From UBA7867 sp964579205 (GTDB lineage: Bacteria > Bacillota > Clostridia > Christensenellales > UBA1242), in assembly GCA_964579205.1 (NCBI GenBank), contig CAZOFH010000011.1, positions 1 through 32,402 on the forward strand: a DNA stretch of 32,402 bases. The letters are read 5' to 3'. Positions 8,221-16,936 of the stretch are shown here, piece by piece (position 1 is the first letter of the stretch; every line of letters starts with the position of its first letter). A program made the position numbers and the translations under genes. Under the pieces are notes generated by a model that ran no database searches, was not told the DNA's origin, and was given only the letters and a program-made list of their open reading frames with translations.

Positions 8221-8517
8221 ATGATTGATGCAAAAGATGGTGAAAAATTGACAAAATCGCTCTTCAAAAAGGCTGTCGGCTATACAGTCGATGAGGTTGT
8301 CGAAGAGTATGTAAATAGCGAAAATGACCCAGATTTGCGCTTAATTAAGCGAAAAATCACAAAAAAACACATTCCGCCTGATATTTCTGCTGCAAAAGCG
8401 CTATTGGATGGATTGGGCGAAAGTAATCTCGATAGATATAGAGCAATGAGTGATGAAGAATTATTAAAAAAACGAGACGAATTGCTCAAAATCGTCTCAA
8501 AAGGAGGAAAAGTGTGA
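8221..8517 (+). CDS. Small protein, probable terminase small subunit-like
   Basis: A 98-aa protein starting at an ATG eight bases after AGGAG; upstream in-frame starts lie inside terL and have no RBS. The segment VTKKHIPPD-like (RKITKKHIPPDISAAKALLD) recalls the conserved region of many terminase small subunits, in which a lysine-rich strand is followed by PPDxxA. The charged C-terminus (SDEELLKKRDELL) is helical. No HTH could be defined in the N-terminus. Placing TerS after TerL is unusual but not unknown. Its stop overlaps the start of the next gene. Confidence 0.6.
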   Translation: MIDAKDGEKLTKSLFKKAVGYTVDEVVEEYVNSENDPDLRLIKRKITKKHIPPDISAAKALLDGLGESNLDRYRAMSDEELLKKRDELLKIVSKGGKV

Positions 8518-8708
8518 AGGTATGCTTAACAAATAGGCGGGTTAAATGTACTGGTAAGGTCGACTGTAACAATGAAATTTACTGTAACATTAGATTTAGC
8601 AAGGCGAGCGTGAATTTGTGCAAATCTTGCGCGGTGGAGTTGTATGAAAACCTCGCTCGTTCGCTAGTGCCAAAATCGGTAAAAAGTAAATTTTATACGC
8701 AAAAATAA
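8514..8708 (+). CDS. Small Cys-rich (zinc-ribbon-like) phage protein
   Basis: A 64-aa protein with six cysteines (4, 12, 18, 24, 36, 39), including CKSC, which suggests a small zinc-binding fold. The GTG start overlaps the previous stop and is preceded by AAGGAGG at 8501-8507, so translation is probably coupled. Its function is unknown. Confidence 0.65.
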   Translation: MKVCLTNRRVKCTGKVDCNNEIYCNIRFSKASVNLCKSCAVELYENLARSLVPKSVKSKFYTQK

Positions 8709-8725
8709 CAAGAAAAGGGGTTTTT

Positions 8726-10645
8726 ATGCAAAAAAATCAAAAAAACGAGCAAAAAAGTAAAAGTAATCGAGTAAAAGACCTTGTTTCGGAAATCAAAAAA
8801 GATTTTGAACAAAGGCAAGAAGAGCGCAAGCCGTTCGATGCTCAGTGGCAACTCAATATGAATTTTGTGATGGGTAATCAGTATTGCGGCATCGGGTTGA
8901 ATGATACTCTGGATGATTTTGACAAACAATATTTTTGGCAAGAACGCGAGGTTTACAATCATCTCGCACCATTAGTCGAGACAAGATTGTCAAAATTGGC
9001 AAAAGTTCGCCCAATGATGACAGTTTTGCCATCTAGCGCGGATGCTGATGACATAAACAACGCTCATATTTGCAAAAATATTCTGCGCGCAGTGTCTGAT
9101 AAACTAGAGTTGAGTGAATTAGTGTCGCAAGCGACGCGTTGGAGTGAAATTTGTGGCACTTCTTTTTACAAAATCGTTTGGAATGACTCTGCGGGGGCGG
9201 TCGTAGGGCTGACTTCGCTGGGGCAAAAAATTTATGAGGGCGATGTGGATGTAGTAGTTTGCTCGCCATTTGAGATTTATCCCGATAGCAATACTTCAGA
9301 GAGTTTGAATGAATGCCAGAGTTTGATTCACGCTCGCGCTTATGATGTCCGCACAATAAAACGAATTTGGGGCGTGGATATCAAGGGTGAAGATATCGAT
9401 ACATACAATTTGCAAAATTCTCAAGTCGCTGGCGGGTTGGGATATACGTCGAGGTCTGCCAAGGTCTCAAAAACTGTAAAACACAATCACGCGATGGTGA
9501 TTGAACGCTACGAAATGCCGAATACAGAGTTTCCAAACGGTCGTTTGGTGATAATTGCGGGTGATGAATTGCTTTATGAGGGAGATTTGCCGTATCAAAA
9601 CTTACAAAGTGGTGAAAGAGGTTTTCCGTTTGTTCGCCAAATCAGTATGGGGCAGCCGTCACTTTTCTGGGGTGCGAGCATTGTAGAGCGGTGTATCCCA
9701 ATCCAAAGGGCGTACAATGCGGTAAAAAATCGTAAACACGAATTTATGAATAGACTTTCAATGGGCGTTATGAGTGTGGAGGATGGTTCTGTCGATGTCG
9801 ACAATTTGGAGGAAGAGGGTTTGAGTCCCGGCAAAGTTTTGGTTTATCGTCAAGGTGCAAGGGCACCCCAAATGCTTTCGACCGCGAGTCTGCCTGTTGA
9901 TTTTCGCGACGAAGAAGACAAATTGATAGCAGAATTCCTCAATATTAGTGGAATTAATGACCTTTTTGGCTCAAATGCGACGGCTTTGACGCAAATGAGT
10001 GGTGTGGCATTGCAATTATTGATTGAGCAAGAGGATATGCGCGTGTCAGCGAGTGGTGAGTATATCAAGTTTGCGCTAAAAGAAATCGGTCGGCAAATTT
10101 TGAGAATTTACAAGCAGTTCATCACCACTCAGCGCATCAACAAAATTATTGGTGAAAATGGCTCAAGCGAACTATTCTATTGGGACGGTAGCGAAATCAC
10201 TAGCGATGATGTGACTTTTGAGACCGAGAGTGAACTGGGCGAAACAGTCGCGCAAAAGCGTAGTATGGTATTTGATTTGTACAATGCAGGGCTGTTGCAC
10301 GATGAAAATGGCAAAATGTCAAACGCAATGCGTATCAAGGTAATGGAAATGCTGGGGCTCGGTATTTGGGAAAACGCAATGGACAACAATTCTTTGCAGG
10401 TGGAAAAAGCAAAGAGAGAGAATATTGATTTTGCCGAAGGGAAAGAGCCAGAAGTGCTAGAAATTCACGATCACGACTTGCATATTAGTGCGCATGTGGC
10501 GTTTATGTTGGGGGCTGACTTTGAAAAATTGTCAGAGAAAAAGAAGGGATTGAGAGATAAATTGCTCAAGCATATCAGGCTGCATAAACAGTACAAAAAA
10601 TTATCGCAGATGGCAGAAAACAAAGGTGTTATTGAGCAAAAATAA
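8726..10645 (+). CDS. Phage portal protein
   Basis: A 639-aa portal of the P22/podovirus-like type: N-terminal helical EIKKDFEQRQ..FDAQWQLNMNFVMGNQY, then NHLAPLVETRLSKLAKVRP, the central WSEICGTSFYKIVW, CSPFEIYPDSNT, and the stem/crown region with IPIQRAYNAVKNRKHEFMN and NDLFGSNATALTQMSG. It would form the dodecameric DNA channel at one vertex and dock the terminase. The length and order of motifs are typical and no frameshift is seen. AAAAGGGG precedes the ATG, and it lies between the terminase genes and the scaffold candidate. Confidence 0.9.
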   Translation: MQKNQKNEQKSKSNRVKDLVSEIKKDFEQRQEERKPFDAQWQLNMNFVMGNQYCGIGLNDTLDDFDKQYFWQEREVYNHLAPLVETRLSKLAKVRPMMTVLPSSADADDINNAHICKNILRAVSDKLELSELVSQATRWSEICGTSFYKIVWNDSAGAVVGLTSLGQKIYEGDVDVVVCSPFEIYPDSNTSESLNECQSLIHARAYDVRTIKRIWGVDIKGEDIDTYNLQNSQVAGGLGYTSRSAKVSKTVKHNHAMVIERYEMPNTEFPNGRLVIIAGDELLYEGDLPYQNLQSGERGFPFVRQISMGQPSLFWGASIVERCIPIQRAYNAVKNRKHEFMNRLSMGVMSVEDGSVDVDNLEEEGLSPGKVLVYRQGARAPQMLSTASLPVDFRDEEDKLIAEFLNISGINDLFGSNATALTQMSGVALQLLIEQEDMRVSASGEYIKFALKEIGRQILRIYKQFITTQRINKIIGENGSSELFYWDGSEITSDDVTFETESELGETVAQKRSMVFDLYNAGLLHDENGKMSNAMRIKVMEMLGLGIWENAMDNNSLQVEKAKRENIDFAEGKEPEVLEIHDHDLHISAHVAFMLGADFEKLSEKKKGLRDKLLKHIRLHKQYKKLSQMAENKGVIEQK

Positions 10646-10700
10646 GGACAAAAAATAGCAAATTGCTCGTCAAGCAAACACAAAATTTTTAGGAGTATTT

Positions 10701-11480
10701 ATGCAAAATAATGAATATTATACAGAACTCGAAGACGATAGAATTGCGCCAGAAGAAGAGGTGAATTTGGGAACTTTCAAGTCTGTAAAGAGCCTCAAAG
10801 AGGCGTATGATTGCCTCAGAAAAACCTTTACGCAGAACGCTATGGAATTGGCAAAACTTAAAAAAGCTGATGTTACCGCTGAGCCAATACAAACTGACGA
10901 AGTTGAGCCAAACACTGTAGAAAATGGCGCAAAAACGCAAAAAAACGACGAAAAACAAGCCCAAAATAGTCAAATTATCGAGGTTTTGAGTTCTTCTGAT
11001 GGACAAAATGTGTCAGACAAGGTAGATGCTACCCCTGACAATAATGCGAAAATAACGGACAAAGCGGACGCTCCCGTTAATGCAAAATACGATAGTGATG
11101 AGTGGCGTGAAATGGCTCAAAATTTCTTTTTTGAAAATCCCGAAGCGCGTGAACACATCTCAGAAATCGGACGCATAATTATGCAAGATAAGACAGTGCA
11201 AAATAGTGCGGCACCTTTGGATAAAGCATGGATAAAAGTGCTCAATCAGTTACCGCGCAACGGTCAAGTTACCAATGCTGATTTGGAGCAATACATATTG
11301 CAAAATGATGAGATAAAACAAAAAATTATTAATGATTATCTCAAAGGGTTGCAAGTCAAAAGGTCCGCTCCCAAAGTGATATCCGAGCGCGTTGGCGCGC
11401 AGATGAACGCAACAAAGTCATCACGAGCGCTCACAATGGCTGAGGCGAAAGAATTGGCTAAAAAAATTTTAATCAAATAG
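10701..11480 (+). CDS. Candidate capsid scaffolding protein
   Basis: A 259-aa, highly charged, mostly helical protein without hydrophobic segments, placed between portal and coat genes where scaffolds normally lie. It has an acidic N-terminus, a Gln/Asn/Asp-rich middle linker (residues about 70-130) and a basic C-terminus rich in Lys (AKELAKKILIK), as in scaffolds that bind coat through a basic C-terminal helix. No protease motif was found. The RBS TAGGAG is well placed. The call rests on position and composition. Confidence 0.65.
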   Translation: MQNNEYYTELEDDRIAPEEEVNLGTFKSVKSLKEAYDCLRKTFTQNAMELAKLKKADVTAEPIQTDEVEPNTVENGAKTQKNDEKQAQNSQIIEVLSSSDGQNVSDKVDATPDNNAKITDKADAPVNAKYDSDEWREMAQNFFFENPEAREHISEIGRIIMQDKTVQNSAAPLDKAWIKVLNQLPRNGQVTNADLEQYILQNDEIKQKIINDYLKGLQVKRSAPKVISERVGAQMNATKSSRALTMAEAKELAKKILIK

Positions 11481-11489
11481 GAGATTTTT

Positions 11490-12665
11490 ATGATTAGTTT
11501 AACTACAGCGCAAAATGCACTAAAAACAGTGTATTTGGATGCCGTAAGCGAGCAACTAAATTGGCATACCGACCCAATTTTTGCAATGATAAAGCAAAGC
11601 TCTGCGGATGTTTACGGCAGAAATATTATCAAATTGGTGCCTTATGGCATCAATGGCGGAGTGGGCTCGGGCACAGAGGACGGTGAATTGCCTCCTTGCA
11701 AAGAGACTCATTATGTCAATTTTACATCTACTCTAAAGAACCTTTTCGGTACTATTGAAATCACAGACAAGGCTATCCGCGCGTCTGCGAATGATGAGGG
11801 CGCTTTTGTCAACTTGCTTTCTTCAGAGATGGAAAGTCTGCTTTCTGCGAGCAAATTCAACCTAGAGAGGATGTTTTATGGCGATTCTTCAGGTTCTTTG
11901 ACGACAATTACCGAGGTTAGCGCTTCTGGAAAATTTTTCAAGGCAAACAATGTCGCTCCTTTTATGCAGGGAATGTTGCTTGATTTTTATATGGATGGTG
12001 TTGTTGACTCTGGTATGACTGGGGTAGAAGTGATTTCTGTTGATAGAGACAGCAAAAAAGTGACTATTAGCAAGACTTCTTCAAGTTTTACTACCGCAAA
12101 CGTCGGCAAATACAAGTGCTATGTTCAGGGTAGTAAGGATAATGAACTGACGGGTTTGGGCGAGATTTTTGGTACAAGTGAGTCGCTTTATGGGCTAAAA
12201 CGCAGTGATTATACTGCTTTAATGCCTATTTTGAGGGCGCAGCAGGCGTCTACCACGCTTAGTGAGACATTTATCCAAGAAAGTTTGGATTATGTTGAGT
12301 TGGTTTCTGGTTACCAGCCGCAAGTTATGGTTGCGTCTAGTGATGCTTACTACACTTTGATTAAGTTGATTATGGGATATACCAAGAATATTGAGGCTGT
12401 AAATCTAAAATGTGGGGTGACAAGTGTCGCTTACAATGGTATTCCGCTTACAAGGAATAAATATGTACAGCCAAAAACGATTTTGATGCTCAATCCTGAA
12501 CAGTTTACATTGCATCAACTGTGTGATTGGGAGTGGCTCACTGGTAATGATGGTGCAATTCTTACCCAAAAGGAAGGTTACCCGACATATAGTGCCACTT
12601 TAGTAAAATATGCTGATCTGATTTGTAATCGCCCTAATGCGCAGGGTAAGATTACATTGGTCTAA
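11490..12665 (+). CDS. Major capsid protein, copy 1
   Basis: A 391-aa coat protein. The N-terminal helix MISLTTAQNALKTVYLDAV is followed by the GINGGVGSGTEDGELP region, the conserved ITDKAIRASANDEGAFVNLLSSEMESLL segment, and the C-terminal QLCDWEWLTGNDGAILTQKEGYPTYSATLVKYADLICNRPNA typical of HK97-fold phage coat proteins. It starts ten bases after the scaffold stop with RBS TAGGAG. It is clearly homologous to the next gene, with shared motifs along the full length. Both look intact. Confidence 0.88.
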   Translation: MISLTTAQNALKTVYLDAVSEQLNWHTDPIFAMIKQSSADVYGRNIIKLVPYGINGGVGSGTEDGELPPCKETHYVNFTSTLKNLFGTIEITDKAIRASANDEGAFVNLLSSEMESLLSASKFNLERMFYGDSSGSLTTITEVSASGKFFKANNVAPFMQGMLLDFYMDGVVDSGMTGVEVISVDRDSKKVTISKTSSSFTTANVGKYKCYVQGSKDNELTGLGEIFGTSESLYGLKRSDYTALMPILRAQQASTTLSETFIQESLDYVELVSGYQPQVMVASSDAYYTLIKLIMGYTKNIEAVNLKCGVTSVAYNGIPLTRNKYVQPKTILMLNPEQFTLHQLCDWEWLTGNDGAILTQKEGYPTYSATLVKYADLICNRPNAQGKITLV

Positions 12666-12681
12666 AAGGAGGGAAAAACAA

Positions 12682-13860
12682 ATGATATCTTTAAAAACTG
12701 CGGATAATGCTCTAAAAAATGTGTATTTAGAGGTAATAAACAATCAATTTGATAATAATATTGACCCATTTTTCTCTCAAATAGAAAAAACTAGCAACGA
12801 TATCTCTGGTTCAACTGTTACAAAAGTCATTGCTCCGGGCGTCAATGGTGGTATTGGTGCGGGGGCAGAAACTGGTGCTTTGCCTGCTGCAAAAGGGAAT
12901 GGTTATGTAAAACTTGTTGCTCCGCTCAAGAATTTGTATGCTCAGTTGGAGATTTCTGACAAGGCGTTGCGTGCTAGTGCGAACGATTCGGGGGCTTTTC
13001 TGAATCTTTTGACCGCAGAAATGGAGAACTTGATCGAATCGAGCAAGTTTAATATGCGGAGAATGCTTTACGGTGATGGCTCAAGCCTTGCTGGTGAAGT
13101 GACAGGTTATACTAGCGGAAGTGCAGTTTATACTGTGGATGATGCAAAAAAATTTATGGTTGGTATGCGAGTTACTGGTACTATTGACGCACTTCCTGTG
13201 TCAAATATGCAAAATTTGGATGTTTTGGATGTTGATTACATTAACAACAAGGTTACAGTATCTGCTAGTGGTGCGATGAGCGCTACAGTAGAAGAGGATG
13301 AAGTCTTTGAGTTTTGTTTGACAAATAATTACTATCCTGTAACTGGGTTGGGCAAGTTCTTTTCCAATCAAAATGTCGCAATATTTGGTGTAGAAAGGGC
13401 TAAAAATGAGTTTATGAGACCTAATTACTTTGATATTAAGGCTACAAATTTTGATTACATATCACTTTTGCAGACTATCGACACAACCAAAATGGACAAG
13501 GGCGGGCATACCGATTTTATTGTCACAAGCTTTGATTTCCGTCGAGAAGTGCAAAAATTGCTTAAAAACAACGCAATTAACTGTGATTTGCAGGTGCTAG
13601 AGGGTGGTTTTAGGACTCTGTCGATTGATGGAATACCTCTCTATGCGAATAGGTTTATTGGACCAAAGACTGCATTTTTGCTAGATTCAAGTTCTTTTAC
13701 GATGCATCAGTTGTGTGATTGGACTTGGTTAAGCAATGACAAAGGCGAAATTTTGCGTCAAAAAGAAGGTTATGCTGCTCACAGTGCTACACTAGTTAAA
13801 TACTGCGAGTTGATTCCAAATAGAATGTGTTCTAATTCGAGAATTACAATAACTGCATAA
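12682..13860 (+). CDS. Major capsid protein, copy 2 (tandem paralogue)
   Basis: A 392-aa protein starting at the ATG after AAAAGGAGGG; upstream in-frame starts lie in copy 1. It aligns with copy 1 end to end (ISDKALRASANDSGAFLNLLTAEMENL; HQLCDWTWLSNDKGEILRQKEGY), but the central domain (residues about 150-290) is very different. It may be a second coat subunit, a minor head protein, or a variant for a different size or decoration. Both copies keep the fold-defining motifs, so neither looks like a decaying duplicate. Confidence 0.87.
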   Translation: MISLKTADNALKNVYLEVINNQFDNNIDPFFSQIEKTSNDISGSTVTKVIAPGVNGGIGAGAETGALPAAKGNGYVKLVAPLKNLYAQLEISDKALRASANDSGAFLNLLTAEMENLIESSKFNMRRMLYGDGSSLAGEVTGYTSGSAVYTVDDAKKFMVGMRVTGTIDALPVSNMQNLDVLDVDYINNKVTVSASGAMSATVEEDEVFEFCLTNNYYPVTGLGKFFSNQNVAIFGVERAKNEFMRPNYFDIKATNFDYISLLQTIDTTKMDKGGHTDFIVTSFDFRREVQKLLKNNAINCDLQVLEGGFRTLSIDGIPLYANRFIGPKTAFLLDSSSFTMHQLCDWTWLSNDKGEILRQKEGYAAHSATLVKYCELIPNRMCSNSRITITA

Positions 13861-13885
13861 AAAATTGCTAAAAAGGAGTGTTTTT

Positions 13886-14266
13886 ATGGCATTAATCAAA
13901 ATTTTTGAGGATGTTTTTGATATTTGTAGTAGGATAAAAGAAATTGACTGTGGATATTTTGTTGTTTATAACACGCAAAGAAAAAGGTACGAAATTCATC
14001 ATTCTGGATTAAAAGGCTCGACTTTTTGTATTGTGTGTGAAGACGGGCTTAATGGTACGGTTATTACCAAATTGCGAAAGTCTAGGATTGAGAATATTGA
14101 TAAAATAATGCGCGAAATGGAAGAAAACAATCAAAAACTTGAGCGCGAAAACCAAAGAATTCTGCAGGACGAAACGAATTTCAAACTAAAAGAAATGTTT
14201 GATTATGCTCAAAAACGCGAAAGTGATAGCAATTTTGATGATGGTTACAAGACTTCTTGGGTATAA
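13886..14266 (+). CDS. Small coiled-coil phage protein
   Basis: A 126-aa protein. Start at the ATG seven bases after AAAAGGAGTG. The N-terminal half is a compact alpha/beta region (FDICSRIKEIDCGYFVVYNTQRKRYEIH), and residues about 75-115 form an acidic/basic coiled coil (MREMEENNQKLERENQRIL). Proteins of this kind lie next to coat genes in many podoviruses. Head decoration or a completion role is possible, but I do not recognise the family. Confidence 0.7.
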   Translation: MALIKIFEDVFDICSRIKEIDCGYFVVYNTQRKRYEIHHSGLKGSTFCIVCEDGLNGTVITKLRKSRIENIDKIMREMEENNQKLERENQRILQDETNFKLKEMFDYAQKRESDSNFDDGYKTSWV

Positions 14267-14277
14267 AGGAGGTAAAA

Positions 14278-14850
14278 ATGACTGTTTTGGAAGTTTTAAA
14301 ACTGACTGCGCAGTATTTGGGAGATTTGGACTTGCTCGCTACTACGACTTTTGGTGGTGAGGCCGCGCCGACGCCGCAACAGGCAGAAAAGATTAATATT
14401 TTAATGAATTGCGTAAATGATTCTGTGCAAAGTCTTGCAGTGATTTATTTTCCGCTCAAAAAACAAGAGGTGATTAGTAGTGCTTCTGGAGTATATTCAT
14501 TTGAATTATTCTCAAAACCTTTGTTGGATATTGTTAAAATTGTTGACAATAGATTAAAGTTTTCTGTAGATTTTGCGATGTTTCCTGAGCATTTCGAGGC
14601 AAAAGCGGGTAGTTTGTTTGTTACTTATACATATTTGCCGGCTGATGCGACTGATATTTCTTCAAAATTGGATGTAGTAGAGAATAAAGTTTCTACTCGT
14701 ATGGTCGCGCTCGGTACTGTGAGTAGGTATTTTCTTGTTACGGGGATGTATCAAGATGCGAATAATTGGAATGAAATGTTTGAGCGTGCGGTTTTGGTGG
14801 TGCAGCGACGAAAAGATAATGTAGTTCTCAAAAAGAGAAGGTGGTTGTAA
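14278..14850 (+). CDS. Head-tail adaptor (gp11-like) candidate
   Basis: A 190-aa protein with a helical N-terminus (VLEVLKLTAQYLGDLDLL), a beta-rich middle (VISSASGVYSFELFSKPLLDIVKIVDN; KAGSLFVTYTYLPADATDI) and a basic C-terminal RRKDNVVLKKRRWL. This is the pattern of adaptor or tail tubular A proteins of short-tailed phages, in the correct place after the coat. The start is at the ATG after AAAGGAGG. Confidence 0.65.
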   Translation: MTVLEVLKLTAQYLGDLDLLATTTFGGEAAPTPQQAEKINILMNCVNDSVQSLAVIYFPLKKQEVISSASGVYSFELFSKPLLDIVKIVDNRLKFSVDFAMFPEHFEAKAGSLFVTYTYLPADATDISSKLDVVENKVSTRMVALGTVSRYFLVTGMYQDANNWNEMFERAVLVVQRRKDNVVLKKRRWL

Positions 14851-14851
14851 G

Positions 14852-16336
14852 GTGTTTTACAAACAAAAACTGCCTAAAAATGCAAAATCCAATTACAAAG
14901 TAAAGTTGACTGATTTTTCCAAAGGTATCAATACTTCGGTTTCGGAAAACTTACTACCGTTGAATTTCGCTACAAATTGCTACAATTTTAATTTTAACAA
15001 GCAAAGCCTATCGACTGGGCTTGGAATAAAAGAATTAACAATTCCGTATTCAGAAACTAGTCAAAAATCATTCGTTTCACCGGCAAATGTACAAAAATTT
15101 ATCAAATTTTGGCAATATACAAGATATGATAGTGTGCAGGATGCGTACATTCCGCTGCTTATGCTGTATGGTGACGACAATAATTTGTATTATGGGAGGC
15201 TAAAAACTTCTCAAAATGAGTTTTTTACGATTAGTACGGCTTTTAGTAGTGTGCCGAACGGAATTAACTATCGAATTGATGAGGGTGATTGCTTTTTTGC
15301 GTGCGGCGAGAATAAAATTGTCAAATATTCTGGCTCGTTACCGCAGGTTTATGATGAAAATGTGCCTAGGATTACTTCGATTGCGTTGAATGCTGGGCGC
15401 TTGTTTGCGACTGTGAATGGTGACCAGAATGTGATTTGGTTTAGTGATGATCTTGACCCGACGAATTGGAATGTTAGTAATTTTGAGGGTGGATATATAG
15501 AACTAACGGGGGAACGCGGAGTCTGCAAAAAGGTAATTGAGGCGAATAATTATGTTTATGTAATTCGTGAATATGGTATTAGCCGTATAAATGCGTGGGG
15601 ACTGCAGGATGATTTTGCAGTGAAGCATTTATACCTAACTACAGGTAAATTGTATCACGAAACGGCAAAATTGTGCGGTCGAATCATTATTATGCTATGT
15701 TCAGATGGAGTGTACTACTTTGATGGCGATAGTATGAACAAAATCAATCTTGGAATTGATGAGATGTTGGATGGCGTGGATAATAGCGGTGCGGTCGGTG
15801 CTTTTTTGGATGGTAAATACTATTTGGCGTGCAAAATGAAGTATAATGATAATAAAAATATTGGTTGCGAAGCGTCAGATTATACAAATAATACTCTGAT
15901 CGAGTTCGATTTGAATACTTTTACAATTAATATTCTGCGTGGAGTAGATATAGTATTTATGGATGGTATCAGGTATGAAAACTATTCAAAACTGGGGATT
16001 TTACTTAATGGGACAAATTCTAATAAAATATATGAATTAACACACGACGGTACTATCAATGGAAGCCCTGCACCCAAATATTGGGTTTCACCATTTACTG
16101 ATATGGGATATCCAAATTACAAAAAAGTAATAAAATATCTCTCAATTAATACAAAAACTGATATTGTTGTGACTTTTTGTGCTGATAATAAAAACTATCA
16201 TTTTGAGATAAAAGGGAGTACATTATCGCAGAGGGTTCCGATAAATATTGTATGCTCTAGGTTTAGTTTTGCATTTTCTTGCAAAGTTGCAGAAAGTGAA
16301 ATATCCAATCCAATGTTGGAGGTGTCTCTGATATGA
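14852..16336 (+). CDS. Tail tubular B/stopper-like protein
   Basis: A 494-aa, beta-rich protein starting at GTG one base after the adaptor stop. It carries motifs common to phage stopper and tail tube hub proteins: DFSKGINTSVSENLLP near the start, RITSIALNAGRLFATV..NVIWFSDDLDPTNW, and YVIREYGISRINAWG. I infer it closes the portal channel or forms the short tail. No separate tail fibre, tape measure or needle gene follows, which is odd for a complete phage. Confidence 0.6.
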   Translation: MFYKQKLPKNAKSNYKVKLTDFSKGINTSVSENLLPLNFATNCYNFNFNKQSLSTGLGIKELTIPYSETSQKSFVSPANVQKFIKFWQYTRYDSVQDAYIPLLMLYGDDNNLYYGRLKTSQNEFFTISTAFSSVPNGINYRIDEGDCFFACGENKIVKYSGSLPQVYDENVPRITSIALNAGRLFATVNGDQNVIWFSDDLDPTNWNVSNFEGGYIELTGERGVCKKVIEANNYVYVIREYGISRINAWGLQDDFAVKHLYLTTGKLYHETAKLCGRIIIMLCSDGVYYFDGDSMNKINLGIDEMLDGVDNSGAVGAFLDGKYYLACKMKYNDNKNIGCEASDYTNNTLIEFDLNTFTINILRGVDIVFMDGIRYENYSKLGILLNGTNSNKIYELTHDGTINGSPAPKYWVSPFTDMGYPNYKKVIKYLSINTKTDIVVTFCADNKNYHFEIKGSTLSQRVPINIVCSRFSFAFSCKVAESEISNPMLEVSLI

Positions 16337-16773
16337 CAGATTTAAAAGTGCAGGATTTAAGTGATAGGGTGGAAATGTTGGAAAGTTTGGTGAAAAAACT
16401 GAACAATTCATACAATAATCTAAAATTACAGAATTGCAGTCTTTATGAAAAAGAAAATTCAATCGCGGTATCAGATGCGACTACAATTCAGATTGGGGTG
16501 CTAGGTTCGGTAGTTGGTGCGGTCGAAATCTACATATTATTTAATTTTGACTGTTCACAAGATTGTTTAGCTACAATAAAACAAAATAATCGAAGTATCG
16601 GTAGTGGGAAATTATTTGCAAATTCTGCAGGTATGTTGCAAATTTTAGGCGGTATATGTGCGCAAAATGGCGGGATAGTGATTGATTTAACTAATGCGCA
16701 AAATGGCGGAACTATAAAAAATTTAAAAGTTTTTTTGCGTGGAAAAGCAACTTTCAATTTTGTGGGTTCATAA
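16333..16773 (+). CDS. Small protein with coiled-coil N-terminus and beta-rich C-terminus
   Basis: A 146-aa protein whose ATG overlaps the preceding TGA (ATGA), so it is translationally coupled. Residues 5-35 form a coiled coil (LSDRVEMLESLVKKLNN); the remainder is a beta domain with repeated AQNGG motifs. The layout fits a trimeric appendage, decoration or receptor-binding stub. Function is inferred from position only. Confidence 0.55.
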   Translation: MTDLKVQDLSDRVEMLESLVKKLNNSYNNLKLQNCSLYEKENSIAVSDATTIQIGVLGSVVGAVEIYILFNFDCSQDCLATIKQNNRSIGSGKLFANSAGMLQILGGICAQNGGIVIDLTNAQNGGTIKNLKVFLRGKATFNFVGS

Positions 16774-16782
16774 AATTTAACG

Positions 16783-16805
16783 GGTACTATGCAATGCATA
16801 ATATC
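16783..16805. promoter_or_regulatory. Imperfect palindrome sharing the TGCATA motif
   Basis: GGTACTATGCA (16783-16793) faces TGCATAATATC (16795-16805) across one base. The left arm is the exact reverse complement of the 11-bp repeat unit at 5770. It lies in the only sizeable gap inside the head module and could be an operator, a binding site for a packaging protein, or a promoter element. Confidence 0.55.
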
Positions 16806-16819
16806 ATAAAAGGAGTGTT

Positions 16820-16936
16820 ATGCAAACAAAACACTACACAAAAAATTTGGGAAAAATTATTATAAAACAAATTAAATATGAGTTCTATATGAATAATGGA
16901 GGTGGAAATTATGTCAATAGAAGAAAAGCCGCTTGA
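16820..16936 (+). CDS. Possible 38-aa small protein
   Basis: A short ORF with a good RBS (AAAGGAG, 16808-16814) beginning MQTKHYTKNLGKIII. It overlaps the next gene's start by about 25 bases, which could couple translation. It is basic and resembles nothing I know. It may be only a leader. Confidence 0.35.
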   Translation: MQTKHYTKNLGKIIIKQIKYEFYMNNGGGNYVNRRKAA

